From Kitasatospora phosalacinea (lineage in GTDB: Bacteria; Actinomycetota; Actinomycetes; Streptomycetales; Streptomycetaceae): DNA of 33,587 nt. The first letter of the stretch is position 1; every line of letters starts with the position of its first letter. Made by a program: the position numbers and the translations under genes. The notes below the pieces were generated by a model that made no database searches, was not told the origin of the DNA, and saw only the letters and a program-made list of their open reading frames with translations. Location: the NCBI RefSeq assembly GCF_000717185.1, contig NZ_JNYE01000087.1, forward strand, positions 1-33,587, read 5' to 3'. Of this stretch, positions 7,934-15,824 are shown piece after piece.

Positions 7934-7946
7934 TCCATCAGATGGA
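7934..7946. promoter_or_regulatory. 13-bp palindrome upstream of the lipoprotein gene
   Basis: TCCATC-A-GATGGA is a perfect palindrome about 55 bp upstream of the lipoprotein start. It could be a regulator site, but there is no known partner and chance is not excluded. Confidence 0.3.
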
Positions 7947-8109
7947 ATGGAGAGATGCGTCGTCCGGGGGAGTCGGCCTCAGCATGGCACGCGCCCGCCC
8001 GTCGCGCCGGTAAGCACGGCCCGGGTACGGATGACCGGGGGACGCCGCGCCGAAACGCTCACCTGTTCGGCGCACCGGGCCGGAGCGGCAGCGCCGCCGC
8101 GGAGTTGAC

Positions 8110-8119
8110 CTGACGTCAG
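8110..8119. promoter_or_regulatory. 10-bp palindrome CTGACGTCAG upstream of the MprF-like gene
   Basis: A perfect palindrome overlaps a -35-like TTGACC (8105-8110) about 55 bp before the start at 8172. The placement would suit an operator, but no convincing -10 follows. Confidence 0.3.
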
Positions 8120-8171
8120 ATGGCACGGTGCACCAGCCCCGCAGACCCGGACACGGAGGTTCCGCCCGCCG

Positions 8172-10775
8172 ATGTGGCAGCCGCTGATCGACGCCTACCG
8201 GGACCGGATCGTCGACACCGGTCGGGAGCCGCTGTTCCTGCTGCTGCTCGGCCTGGTGCTGTCGTTCCTGTTCATCCGGCTCAGCACCCGGATGATCCGC
8301 GCCCAGGTCCGCTGGTGGCCCGGCAACGTGGCCCCGGGCGGGCTGCACATCCACCACGTGGTGTTCGGCCAGGCCCTGCTGCTGCTGTGCGGGGTGGCCG
8401 GCTTCGCGCTGCGCGGGGACGGCGGTGCCTGGTGGAACCTGCTGGGCTTCGGGTTCGGCGTCGGCGCGGGCCTGGTGCTGGACGAGTTCGCGCTGGTCCT
8501 GCACCTCGAGGACGTCTACTGGTCCACCGAGGGCCGCGCCTCGGTGGACGCCGTGGTGTTCGCCGTCGCCGTGATCGGGCTGCTGCTGGTCGGCGAGCTC
8601 CCGCTCGGCGGCTTCGCCCGGCACCCGGACGGGCCGACCCTGGCCGGGGCGGCCGTGCTGGTCGCGCTGGTCGTGGTCAGCCTGCTCAAGGGCAAGACCT
8701 GGACGGGGCTGCTGGGCATCATGCTCTGGCCGCTCGCCCTGGTCGGCGCCGTCCGCCTGGCCCGCCCGGCCAGCCCGTGGGCCCGCTGGCGCTACCGCGC
8801 CCGCCCCCGCCGGCTGGCCCGCGCCGAGCGCCGCGAGGAGCGGTTCCACCGCCGCCTGGTCGCGGCCAAGACCGCCGCCTACGACCTGGTGGCCGGCACC
8901 CCCGACGCCGACCCGGAGACCGGTCCGGCGGCCCCCGCGCCGCAGCCGGTGCCCGCGCCCGTCGTCGAGCCGCCAGGGCCCGAGCGGCCGCCCGCGCCCT
9001 GGCGGCTGCGCTGCGCCGCGGCCGCCCGGTGGTACCTGCGGATCGCCGTCCTGCTGGACCTGCTCGGCGCGCTGGTCGCCCCGTTCCGGGCCCGGGTCGA
9101 ACGCGCCGACCGCGGCGAGTACTTCACCCCGGTGCTGGTCGCCCCCGGCTTCACCACCGCGCTGCTGGCCGGGCTGCTCGCCGTCATGCTGCGCCGCCGC
9201 AAGCGGGCCGCCTGGATCGCCGCGCTGGCGCTCACCGCCGTCCACGCCGCCGTCTACGCCCTCGCGCTGGCCCTCCCCGAGTACCGCGGGCACCCGTTCA
9301 ACTGGGTCTCGGCCGCCCTGACCCTGGCGCTGCTGCTGGCCCTGCTGGCCGCCCGCCCGGTGTTCCGGGTCCGCGGCGGCCGCGGCAACCTGCCGCTGGC
9401 CGCGGCCGTGCTGCTGCTCGGCGGGGCGCTGCTGACCGGCGTCGGCGCGGTCGCCGTCCGGCTCTGGCACACCGGCGCGGCGCCCGGCTGGGACGAGGCC
9501 GCCCGGTACGCGGTGCTGCGGCTGGCCACCGTCTCCGGCACGGTCGAGGTCGACGGCGTGGACGTGCCGGGCCGGCTCGACCTCGGCCTCAACCTGCTCG
9601 CCACCGCCCTGCTGCTGCTCACCCTGCGGATCCTGCTGCGCTCCCCGCACGGCACCGGGCGGCAGGGCCCCGAGGACGAGCGGGCGCTGCGCGCGCTGCT
9701 GGCCCGGTACGGCGGACGCGACTCGCTGGGCTACTTCGCGCTGCGCCGCGACAAGGCGGTGTGCTTCTCGCCCGGCGGCAGGGCCGCCGTCGCCTACCGG
9801 GTGGTGAACGGCGTGGCGCTGGCCTCCGGCGACCCGGTCGGCGACCCGGAGGCCTGGCCGCAGGCGATCGGGGAGTGGCACCGGCTGGCCCGCGCGCACG
9901 CCTGGGTCCCCGCCGTCACCGGTGCCGGGGAGCGCGGCGGCACGGCGTACGCCCGGACGGCCGGGCTGCGCGCGCTGCACCTGGGCGACGAGGCGGTGGT
10001 CGACGCGGCGGGCTTCACCCTGGAGGGCCGGGAGGCGCGCGGCCTGCGGCAGACCTGCCACCGGGTGGAGCGGGCGGGCTACACGGTGCTGGTCCGGCGT
10101 CACCGGGACGTCCCGCCCGGGGAGTTCGCCGACCTGGTCCGGCTGGCCGACGCCTGGCGGCACGGCCGCACCGAGCGCGGCTTCTCGATGGCGCTGGGCC
10201 GGCTCGGCGACCCCGCGGACGGCGACTGCCTGCTCGCCGAGTGCCGCGACCCGGCCGGGCGGACGTCCGCCCTGCTGTCCTTCGTCCCGTGGGGCGCGGA
10301 CGGCCTCTCGCTCGACCTGGTCCGCCGCGACCGGGAGTCCGACGACGGGCTGGTCGAGTACGCCGTCGCCACCGTGCTCGGCCGGGCCGCCGGGTTCGGG
10401 GTGGTGCGGGTGTCGCTGAACTTCGCGATGTTCCGGGAGGCCTTCGAGCCGCGGCTGGGCGCCGGGCCGGTGCTGCGGCTGTGGCGCGGGGTGCTGCGGT
10501 CGCTGTCCCGCTGGTGGCGGCTGGAGGAGCGGTACCGGGCGAACGCCCGCTACCGGCCGGGGTGGGAACCGCGCTACGTGCTGTACGAGAAGGCCTCCGA
10601 GCTGCCCGCGATCGGGCTGGCCACCGCGCTGGCGGAGGGCTTCCTGACCCGGCCCCGGCTGCGGCGCGGCGGCCGGGCCGCTGACGGGCCGTCACCCGGC
10701 GCGCCGTCCGGTGGGTCACCCGGTGCGTCACTCGGACAGAACGCACCGGGTGCTGCGGCCCCGGACGCCGGGTGA
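8172..10775 (+). CDS. MprF-like DUF2156 aminoacyl-phosphatidylglycerol synthase with extra N-terminal membrane domain
   Basis: 867 residues in three blocks. Residues ~1-215 are a multi-helix membrane domain with the histidine motif H59-I-H-H62 in a loop; I do not recognise this as part of standard MprF. A basic region and a Pro/Ala/Glu linker follow (~215-285). Residues ~285-495 are another set of transmembrane helices. Residues ~500-830 match the DUF2156/MprF C-terminal catalytic fold (LGYFALRRDKAVCFSPGG, NGVALASGDPVGDP, RHGRTERGFSMALGRL, LSLDLVRRD, VSLNFAMFRE). MprF enzymes move an amino acid from aminoacyl-tRNA to phosphatidylglycerol and flip the product, changing surface charge and resistance to cationic peptides. 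The start has GGAGG upstream. A sortase gene begins 37 bp downstream. The lipid-modifying role is inferred from the C-terminal domain; the amino acid used is unknown. Confidence 0.8.
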   Translation: MWQPLIDAYRDRIVDTGREPLFLLLLGLVLSFLFIRLSTRMIRAQVRWWPGNVAPGGLHIHHVVFGQALLLLCGVAGFALRGDGGAWWNLLGFGFGVGAGLVLDEFALVLHLEDVYWSTEGRASVDAVVFAVAVIGLLLVGELPLGGFARHPDGPTLAGAAVLVALVVVSLLKGKTWTGLLGIMLWPLALVGAVRLARPASPWARWRYRARPRRLARAERREERFHRRLVAAKTAAYDLVAGTPDADPETGPAAPAPQPVPAPVVEPPGPERPPAPWRLRCAAAARWYLRIAVLLDLLGALVAPFRARVERADRGEYFTPVLVAPGFTTALLAGLLAVMLRRRKRAAWIAALALTAVHAAVYALALALPEYRGHPFNWVSAALTLALLLALLAARPVFRVRGGRGNLPLAAAVLLLGGALLTGVGAVAVRLWHTGAAPGWDEAARYAVLRLATVSGTVEVDGVDVPGRLDLGLNLLATALLLLTLRILLRSPHGTGRQGPEDERALRALLARYGGRDSLGYFALRRDKAVCFSPGGRAAVAYRVVNGVALASGDPVGDPEAWPQAIGEWHRLARAHAWVPAVTGAGERGGTAYARTAGLRALHLGDEAVVDAAGFTLEGREARGLRQTCHRVERAGYTVLVRRHRDVPPGEFADLVRLADAWRHGRTERGFSMALGRLGDPADGDCLLAECRDPAGRTSALLSFVPWGADGLSLDLVRRDRESDDGLVEYAVATVLGRAAGFGVVRVSLNFAMFREAFEPRLGAGPVLRLWRGVLRSLSRWWRLEERYRANARYRPGWEPRYVLYEKASELPAIGLATALAEGFLTRPRLRRGGRAADGPSPGAPSGGSPGASLGQNAPGAAAPDAG

Positions 10776-10812
10776 ACTGGGCGGGTCGTGGTGTCGGCGG
10801 GCGGAGGGCGCG

Positions 10813-11433
10813 GTGGGCGAGCGGACGTGGACCGGGGCGGTGGCGGCCGCCGGGGCGGTGGTCGCGGGCGCCTGGCTGCTGCAGGGCGGGCTGGTCGGGA
10901 CCCTGCCGCCCGCGCCGGTCGCCGCGCAGGCGTACGACGGCACCCCGGTCGGCCCGGCCGTCCCCGCGCTGCCGCCCTCGCCGCCGGTGCGGGTCCGGAT
11001 CCCGGTGCTCGGGGTGGACGCGCCGGTGGCCCGGCTCGGCCTGGACGGCGAGGGGCGGCTGCAGCCGCCCCCGGAGGAGGACCGCAACCTGGCCGGCTGG
11101 TACCGGGACGGGGCCGCGCCCGGCTCCAGCGGGGCCGCGGTGCTGGCCGGGCACGTCGACAACGCGCACGGCCCGGCGGTGTTCTACCGGCTGGGCGCGC
11201 TGCGCAAGGGCGACCAGCTGGAGGTCGCCCGGGTGGACGGGTCCGACGCCTGGTTCCAGGTCGACGGCGTGGAGGTCTACCCGAAGAGCGACTTCCCGGA
11301 CCGCAAGGTGTACGCGGCCACGCCGGACGCCCAGCTGCGGCTGATCACCTGCGGGGGCGGCTTCAGCCGGGAGGGCGGCTACGACGGGAACGTGGTGGTC
11401 TACGCGCACCTGGTGCGCACCCAGAAGGCCTGA
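10813..11433 (+). CDS. Class F-type sortase
   Basis: 206 residues from the GTG at 10813, chosen because GGAGG lies six bases upstream; an earlier ATG at 10711 would overlap the preceding gene. One N-terminal membrane anchor (~8-28) is followed by a Pro-rich stretch and a compact sortase domain. The catalytic His114 is in LAGHVDN and Cys180 in LITCGG, and the likely active-site Arg is R186 in GGFSREGGY. The short, single-anchor form fits the class F type common in actinobacteria. Sortases cut a sorting signal and attach proteins to the cell wall; no sorting-signal substrate is visible in the window. It follows the MprF-like gene by 37 bp, so both may be co-transcribed. Its stop codon lies inside a 9-bp tandem repeat. 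Confidence 0.85.
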   Translation: MGERTWTGAVAAAGAVVAGAWLLQGGLVGTLPPAPVAAQAYDGTPVGPAVPALPPSPPVRVRIPVLGVDAPVARLGLDGEGRLQPPPEEDRNLAGWYRDGAAPGSSGAAVLAGHVDNAHGPAVFYRLGALRKGDQLEVARVDGSDAWFQVDGVEVYPKSDFPDRKVYAATPDAQLRLITCGGGFSREGGYDGNVVVYAHLVRTQKA

Positions 11434-11485
11434 GCGGCCCGAGCGGCCTGAGCGGCCTGAGCGGCCCGAACGGCCCGAGCGGCCG
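11432..11485 (+). repeat. 9-bp tandem repeat, six units of GAGCGGCCY
   Basis: Six contiguous units (GAGCGGCCC, GAGCGGCCT twice, GAGCGGCCC, GAACGGCCC, GAGCGGCCG) begin within the sortase stop codon and run into the terminator-like hairpin. Only scattered single-base changes separate the units, suggesting slippage expansion. Confidence 0.9.
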
Positions 11486-11529
11486 CCGTCCTGGCGAGGC
11501 GTGCGGGCACCCGGCCGGGACGGCGGCCG
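11480..11529. terminator. Terminator-like hairpin between convergent sortase and SsgA-like genes
   Basis: CGGCCGCCGTCC (11480-11491) pairs perfectly over 12 bp with GGACGGCGGCCG (11518-11529). The 26-nt loop holds a smaller GTGC-GG-GCAC hairpin. It sits exactly between two convergent genes. Confidence 0.55.
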
Positions 11530-11530
11530 G

Positions 11531-12028
11531 TCAGGCCAGCAGCTCGGCGAGCGCCCGGTCGCAGTCCAGGTGGCGCAGCTCCTGCCCCTCGGGCACCACC
11601 AGGTAGCTGTGCCACAGGAAGCGGCGCAGCTCGGTGCGGTCGAACTGGAGCAGGGCGACGCCGTCGGGGGAGCGCAGTTCGACCACGGTGCGCTGGCCGA
11701 GTCCGGGGCGGACGTGCACGTCGCCCTCGCCGCTGGGCAGGTCCAGTCCGGAGGCGAGCAGCTGACGGGCGAACACCCACTCGACCCCGTCGGCCGGGGC
11801 GGCACCGGCCGGGTCGGCCGGGTCGGTCAGGACGTCCGCGCCCGCGTCCGGCAGGTCGGCGCCCGGCTCGGCGGCGTCCAGCGCGTACTCGGCGGGGAAG
11901 ACCATCCGGACCGCCAGCGGGTCGTCGGCGCGGTACCGCAGGGTGACCCGCAGCAGCGCGGAGCGGTGGGTGCTGACGATCAGCCGGGCGTGCGCGGTCT
12001 GCTCGACCGGCTCGGGCGCTGAGAACAC
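11531..12028 (-). CDS. SsgA-like sporulation/cell-division regulator (first copy)
   Basis: 165 residues of the SsgA/SsgB (SALP) family. Recognisable family blocks are LRVTLRYRADDPLAVRMVF, VEWVFARQLLASGL, GEGDVHVRP, VVELRSPDGVALLQF and the ending DCDRALAELLA. The family is usually ~135-145 residues; the extra length here is an Ala/Asp/Pro insertion (~50-78) just before the VEWVFARQ block. These proteins act in the cytoplasm at division sites or in spore-wall assembly in sporulating actinomycetes, SsgB recruiting FtsZ and others controlling peptidoglycan turnover. The exact member cannot be assigned, so no symbol is given. The GTG start at 12028 has GGAGG six bases upstream. It is divergent from the sigma-factor gene at 12315 and convergent with the sortase gene. 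A second family member lies at 24767-25186. Confidence 0.9.
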   Translation of the reverse strand: MFSAPEPVEQTAHARLIVSTHRSALLRVTLRYRADDPLAVRMVFPAEYALDAAEPGADLPDAGADVLTDPADPAGAAPADGVEWVFARQLLASGLDLPSGEGDVHVRPGLGQRTVVELRSPDGVALLQFDRTELRRFLWHSYLVVPEGQELRHLDCDRALAELLA

Positions 12029-12179
12029 GGGGGTTCCTCCGGGAAGTGCGGGTGGTGAGGGCTGTGCGGATGCGACCGGAGCCGCCTCCTGTTGAAGAAG
12101 AGTCAGGAGTGGCGGGTGTGATTACGCCGGTTTTGAGCCCCCTTTAAGTGATCTGCGCCACACTCGCACGGACCAATCC

Positions 12180-12213
12180 GGGCATTCCGGACCGGTGGCA
12201 TGGGCATTCCATG
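12180..12213. promoter_or_regulatory. Repeated GGGCATTCC motif upstream of the sigma factor gene
   Basis: GGGCATTCC occurs at 12180-12188 and 12202-12210, a start-to-start distance of 22 bp or about two helical turns. The second copy sits within an inverted repeat CATGG-GCATT-CCATG (12199-12213). The helical phasing is what a dimeric or cooperative regulator would need. The position is ~100-135 bp before the sigma start; the function is unproven. Confidence 0.35.
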
Positions 12214-12314
12214 GGCAGCGGCGGGGCGCCCGGGCAGGATCGCGGAAGCCGTACGGGCCCCCGCAGATCACCCGTACGGCGACCCAGGGGAGGGCCGAGA
12301 CCATCGAGGAACGA

Positions 12315-13388
12315 GTGCGGACGGCCGGGCGGACCCCGCTCGCCGCGTACACCGAGCTGTACCAGCGCCACCACCCCGGACTGCTGCGGTACGCCGGGAG
12401 CCTGACCGGCGGCGACCGCTGGCGGGCCGAGGACCTGGTCGCCGAGGCGCACCTGCGGGTGTGGCGGCGGCTCGCCGACGGGTACCGGATCGAGGACCCG
12501 CGGGCCTACCTGGCCGCCACCGTCCGGCACCTGGCGGCCACGCCGGTGCGCGAACGGGCCGCCGGGGAGCTGCCCGGGCGGGCCGCGGAGGAGGAGGCCG
12601 CCGACCCGGCGCCCCGGGTGGCCGAAACCGACCGGATGCGCGGGCTGCTCGCCCAGCTGCCCGAGCGCTGGGCGCAGGCGCTGTGGCTCTCCGAGGTGGA
12701 GGGCCTGCCGCCCGGCGAGGTCGGCGTCCGGCTCGGCGTGGGCCGCGGCGCCGCCGCCGTGCTGCTGCACCGGGCCCGCGAGGGACTGCGGCTGGCGTAC
12801 CTGCGGGCCTACCCCGGCGCCCCGCGCGACCCCGGCTGCGTCGGGCACTGGGCGGCGCTCGCCGGGCAGGCCCGCGGCCGGGCCGGGCGCCGGGTCCAGC
12901 GGCACCTGGCCGGCTGCGCCGACTGCCGGGGCCGCCTCGCGCTGCTGTGCCGGGTCAACCGGCGGCTGGCCGCCCTGGCGGGCAGCGCGGCGGCCCTGCT
13001 GGCCGCCCTGGTCCTCGCCCCGTTCGGCGAACCGGGCCGCGCGGACGCCGCCGGGGCGGGCTGCGAGGTGCGCTACCGGGTCACCAGCGAGAAGGACGAC
13101 CGGTTCAACGCCCGGATCGCCCTGCGCAACACCTCCGACCGCCCGGTGACCGGCTGGACGCTGCGCTGGGCGCTGCCCGCGGGCGAGCACCTGCTGGCGG
13201 CCTGGCCGGGCACCGGCGAGGGCCACGAGGGGGCGGGCGAGGCCACCATCCGCGACGGCGGCTGGAACGCCGTCCTGCCGCCCGGCGGCTCCGCCGTCAC
13301 CGGCTTCTCCGGCAGCTGGACGCACCCGCAGCCGGTGCCGGCGGAGATCACCCTGAACGGCCGCCCGTGCCGCGTGAAGGTGTGGTGA
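12315..13388 (+). CDS. ECF-type sigma factor fused to zinc-finger, transmembrane helix and CBM2-like module
   Basis: 357 residues from the GTG at 12315 (GAGGA five bases upstream). Sigma region 2 is at ~11-75 (YQRHHPGLLRYAGSL, AEDLVAEAHLRVWRRL, DPRAYLAATVRHLA). Region 4 is at ~107-164 (LLAQLPERWAQALWLSEVEGL through LLHRAREGLRL). A zinc-finger-like anti-sigma segment follows (C175; H197-L-A-G-C201-A-D-C204), then one transmembrane helix (~217-236). The C-terminal ~105 residues match a family 2 carbohydrate-binding module: flanking Cys250 and Cys352, GWTLRW (W281), AAW (W297), GGWNAVLPPGGS (W317) and LNGRPC. The topology would put the sigma domain inside and the sugar-binding module outside. 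C-terminally extended actinobacterial ECF groups with carbohydrate-binding domains are known; no separate anti-sigma gene is adjacent, so it probably regulates itself. The ligand is inferred (cellulose or chitin). Confidence 0.85.
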   Translation: MRTAGRTPLAAYTELYQRHHPGLLRYAGSLTGGDRWRAEDLVAEAHLRVWRRLADGYRIEDPRAYLAATVRHLAATPVRERAAGELPGRAAEEEAADPAPRVAETDRMRGLLAQLPERWAQALWLSEVEGLPPGEVGVRLGVGRGAAAVLLHRAREGLRLAYLRAYPGAPRDPGCVGHWAALAGQARGRAGRRVQRHLAGCADCRGRLALLCRVNRRLAALAGSAAALLAALVLAPFGEPGRADAAGAGCEVRYRVTSEKDDRFNARIALRNTSDRPVTGWTLRWALPAGEHLLAAWPGTGEGHEGAGEATIRDGGWNAVLPPGGSAVTGFSGSWTHPQPVPAEITLNGRPCRVKVW

Positions 13389-13548
13389 CAGTCGTACGAA
13401 TTGAGTGGGACGGGCGCCACAGGGGCGTGCCGCGACGGCCGTCCGGGCTCCGGGAGGGGCTAGGCTGGGCGGGTTCCACGACCGCCCGCCGACCGCGGGG
13501 AAAGGGCCTCGCGCAGGCTCTGACCTGCGACGACCCCGTTCGGAGACC

Positions 13549-15396
13549 GTGACTACCGCCGCCTCCTCCGCGATGTCCCCGCTGTTCTCGCACGCCGACA
13601 GCACCCACCCCCGCCCGACCGGCACCTCCGCTGCCGCGCACCTCTCCCCGGCCTTCCCGGGCCGCGCCCCCTGGGGCACCGCCGCCAGCCTCCGGGCCTG
13701 GCAGCAGGGAGCACTGGACCTGTACGTCGAGAAGCAGCCCCGGGACTTCCTGGCGGTCGCCACCCCGGGCGCCGGGAAGACCACCTTCGCCCTGACCCTG
13801 GCGTCCTACCTGCTGCACAACCACCTGGTGCAGCAGGTCACCGTGGTCGCCCCCACCGAGCACCTGAAGAAGCAGTGGGCCGAGGCCGCCGCCCGGATAG
13901 GGATCCGGCTCGACCCGGCGTACTCCTCGGGCCCGCTGTCCAAGGACTACCAGGGCATCGTGATCACGTACGCGGGCGTCGGGGTCAACCCGATGCTGCA
14001 CCGCAACCGGACCGAGGCCCGCAAGACGCTGGTGATCATGGACGAGATCCACCACGCCGGCGACTCCAAGTCCTGGGGCGAGGCCTGCTTCGAGGCCTTC
14101 GAGCCGGCCACCCGCCGGCTCGCCCTCACCGGCACCCCGTTCCGCTCGGACACCAACCCGATCCCGTTCGTCCAGTACGAGGCCGGGAGCGACGGCATCC
14201 GCAAGTCGGTCGCCGACTACACCTACGGCTACGGGCACGCGCTGGCCGACCACGTGGTCCGCCCGGTGATCTTCCTCAGCTACTCCGGCAACATGCGCTG
14301 GCGCACCAAGGCCGGCGACGAGCTGGAGGCCCGGCTCGGCGAGCCGATGACCAAGGACCTGATCGCCCAGGCCTGGCGCACCGCGCTCTCCCCGCAGGGC
14401 GAGTGGATCCCGGCCGTGCTGCAGGCCGCCGACCGGCGGCTGACCGAGGTCCGCAAGGGCATCCCGGACGCGGGCGGCCTGGTGATCGCCACCGACCAGA
14501 CGGTGGCCCGCGCGTACGCCAAGATGCTGCGCGAGATCACCGGCGAGAAGGTCGCCCTGGTGCTCTCCGACGAGGCCGAGGCCTCCCAGCGGATCTCCGA
14601 CTACGCCGAGGGCACCTCGCGCTGGATGGTGGCCGTCCGGATGGTCTCCGAGGGCGTCGACGTGCCCCGGCTGTGCGTCGGGGTGTACGCCACCTCGATC
14701 TCCACCCCGCTGTTCTTCGCCCAGGCCGTCGGCCGCTTCGTGCGCGCCCGCAAGCGCGGCGAGACCGCCTCGGTGTTCCTGCCGACCATCCCGATGCTGC
14801 TCGGCTTCGCCAACGAGATGGAGCTGCAGCGCGACCACGTCCTGGACCGGCCCAAGAAGGAGGGCGAGGGCCTCTTCGACGAGGAGGACCGGCTGCTCGC
14901 CGAGGCCGAGAAGGCCAACGACGGGGCGGACACCGGCACCGAGGAGTTCTCCTACGAGGCGCTGGGCAGCGACGCGGTCTTCGACCGGGTGCTGTACAAC
15001 GCCATGGAGTTCGGCATGCAGGCGCACCCCGGCAGCGAGGAGGAGGAGGACTACCTCGGCATCCCGGGCCTGCTCGAACCCGACCAGGTGCAGATGCTGC
15101 TGCAGAAGCGCCAGCACCGGCAGATCCAGCGCTCCAAGGCCAGGCCCGCCGAGGAGGCCGACCTGCTCGAACTCCCGGCCGAGGAGCGCCCGGTGGTCAC
15201 CCACCAGGAGCTGCGCGAGCTGCGCAAGGAGCTGAACGCGCTGGTCGCCGCCTGGCACCACCGCACCGAGCAGCCGCACGGCAGCATCCACAACGAGCTG
15301 CGCCGCCAGTGCGGCGGGCCGCTCACCGCGCAGGCCACCGCCAACCAGCTGAAGGCGCGGATCGGCCGGATCCGGGAGTGGGCGAACCAGGGCTGA
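13549..15396 (+). CDS. DEAD/DEAH-family SF2 helicase
   Basis: 615 residues from the GTG at 13549 (GGAGA just upstream; an in-frame ATG at 13573 is an alternative). Superfamily 2 motifs are in order: a glutamine-type LRAWQQGALD, Walker A TPGAGKTT (~residues 72-79), Walker B DEIHHAG (~165-171), motif III LTGTPFRS (~193-200), an LVIATDQ strand starting the second RecA domain, SEGVDVPRLCVGVYAT, and motif VI QAVGRFVRARKRGE (~392-405). A charged C-terminal region (~450-615) without a recognised domain follows. It is an ATP-dependent DNA or RNA remodelling enzyme by family; the substrate is unknown. The resemblance to the type III restriction/UvrB helicase-like branch is in the core only, and no methylase or nuclease gene is nearby. 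A TAGGCT at 13461-13466 is a possible -10 element. Confidence 0.88.
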   Translation: MTTAASSAMSPLFSHADSTHPRPTGTSAAAHLSPAFPGRAPWGTAASLRAWQQGALDLYVEKQPRDFLAVATPGAGKTTFALTLASYLLHNHLVQQVTVVAPTEHLKKQWAEAAARIGIRLDPAYSSGPLSKDYQGIVITYAGVGVNPMLHRNRTEARKTLVIMDEIHHAGDSKSWGEACFEAFEPATRRLALTGTPFRSDTNPIPFVQYEAGSDGIRKSVADYTYGYGHALADHVVRPVIFLSYSGNMRWRTKAGDELEARLGEPMTKDLIAQAWRTALSPQGEWIPAVLQAADRRLTEVRKGIPDAGGLVIATDQTVARAYAKMLREITGEKVALVLSDEAEASQRISDYAEGTSRWMVAVRMVSEGVDVPRLCVGVYATSISTPLFFAQAVGRFVRARKRGETASVFLPTIPMLLGFANEMELQRDHVLDRPKKEGEGLFDEEDRLLAEAEKANDGADTGTEEFSYEALGSDAVFDRVLYNAMEFGMQAHPGSEEEEDYLGIPGLLEPDQVQMLLQKRQHRQIQRSKARPAEEADLLELPAEERPVVTHQELRELRKELNALVAAWHHRTEQPHGSIHNELRRQCGGPLTAQATANQLKARIGRIREWANQG

Positions 15397-15440
15397 CGGG
15401 GCGGCGGGCCGGAAGTTCAACCCTTGGCAAAGGAAATGTG

Positions 15441-15470
15441 CAGACAGCCGGTCTGATGATCCGCTAATCT
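15441..15470 (+). promoter_or_regulatory. Possible sigma-70-type promoter for the TM2 gene
   Basis: CAGACA (15441-15446), an 18-bp spacer and TAATCT (15465-15470) resemble -35/-10 boxes and would give a leader of roughly 110 nt before the TM2 gene at 15587. It lies in a locally A/T-richer patch. Confidence 0.35.
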
Positions 15471-15586
15471 TCCGCGTGCCGGTGCTGGGGGGCCATCACA
15501 CAGTGTTCACCTCGGCATGTGGTCGACCTGCCGACGCCGCCGTTCCGTGCGGCCTCCGGCCCCGCATTTCCTCCGAGGAGCACCCC

Positions 15587-15823
15587 GTGGCGTACCCCGC
15601 CCAGAACCCCCAGATGTCCGACAAGTCGAAGGTCGTCGCCGGCCTGCTGCAGATCTTCCTCGGCGGCTTCGGCATCGGCCGCTTCTACACCGGTCACGTC
15701 GGCATGGGCGTCGCCCAGCTGCTCACCTGCGGCGGCCTGGGCATCTGGGCGCTGATCGACGGCATCATGTTCCTGGTCAGCGACGACCGCACCGACGCCC
15801 AGGGCCGCCTGCTGCGCTCCTGA
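15587..15823 (+). CDS. TM2-domain membrane protein
   Basis: 78 residues. A short Gln/Pro-containing N-terminus (AYPAQNPQMSDKSK) is followed by a TM2 domain. Its first helix is VAGLLQIFLGGFGIGRFYTG with the conserved G-x-GRFY turn, and its second is GVAQLLTCGGLGIWALIDGIMF with the family's G-x-G-x-W-x-L-I-D motif. It ends in an acidic/basic tail. TM2 proteins are small two-helix membrane proteins of unknown biochemical role. The GTG start at 15587 has GAGGAG seven bases upstream. The next gene begins 1 bp after its stop and also encodes a small membrane protein; this TM2-DUF2752 pairing suggests a joint function, which I infer only from the arrangement. Confidence 0.88.
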   Translation: MAYPAQNPQMSDKSKVVAGLLQIFLGGFGIGRFYTGHVGMGVAQLLTCGGLGIWALIDGIMFLVSDDRTDAQGRLLRS

Positions 15824-15824
15824 C

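Noticed and set aside
13348..15420. 690-codon minus-strand frame opposite the helicase
   Set aside because: It is Val/Gly/Leu/Arg-rich without motifs; the plus-strand helicase motifs explain the region.
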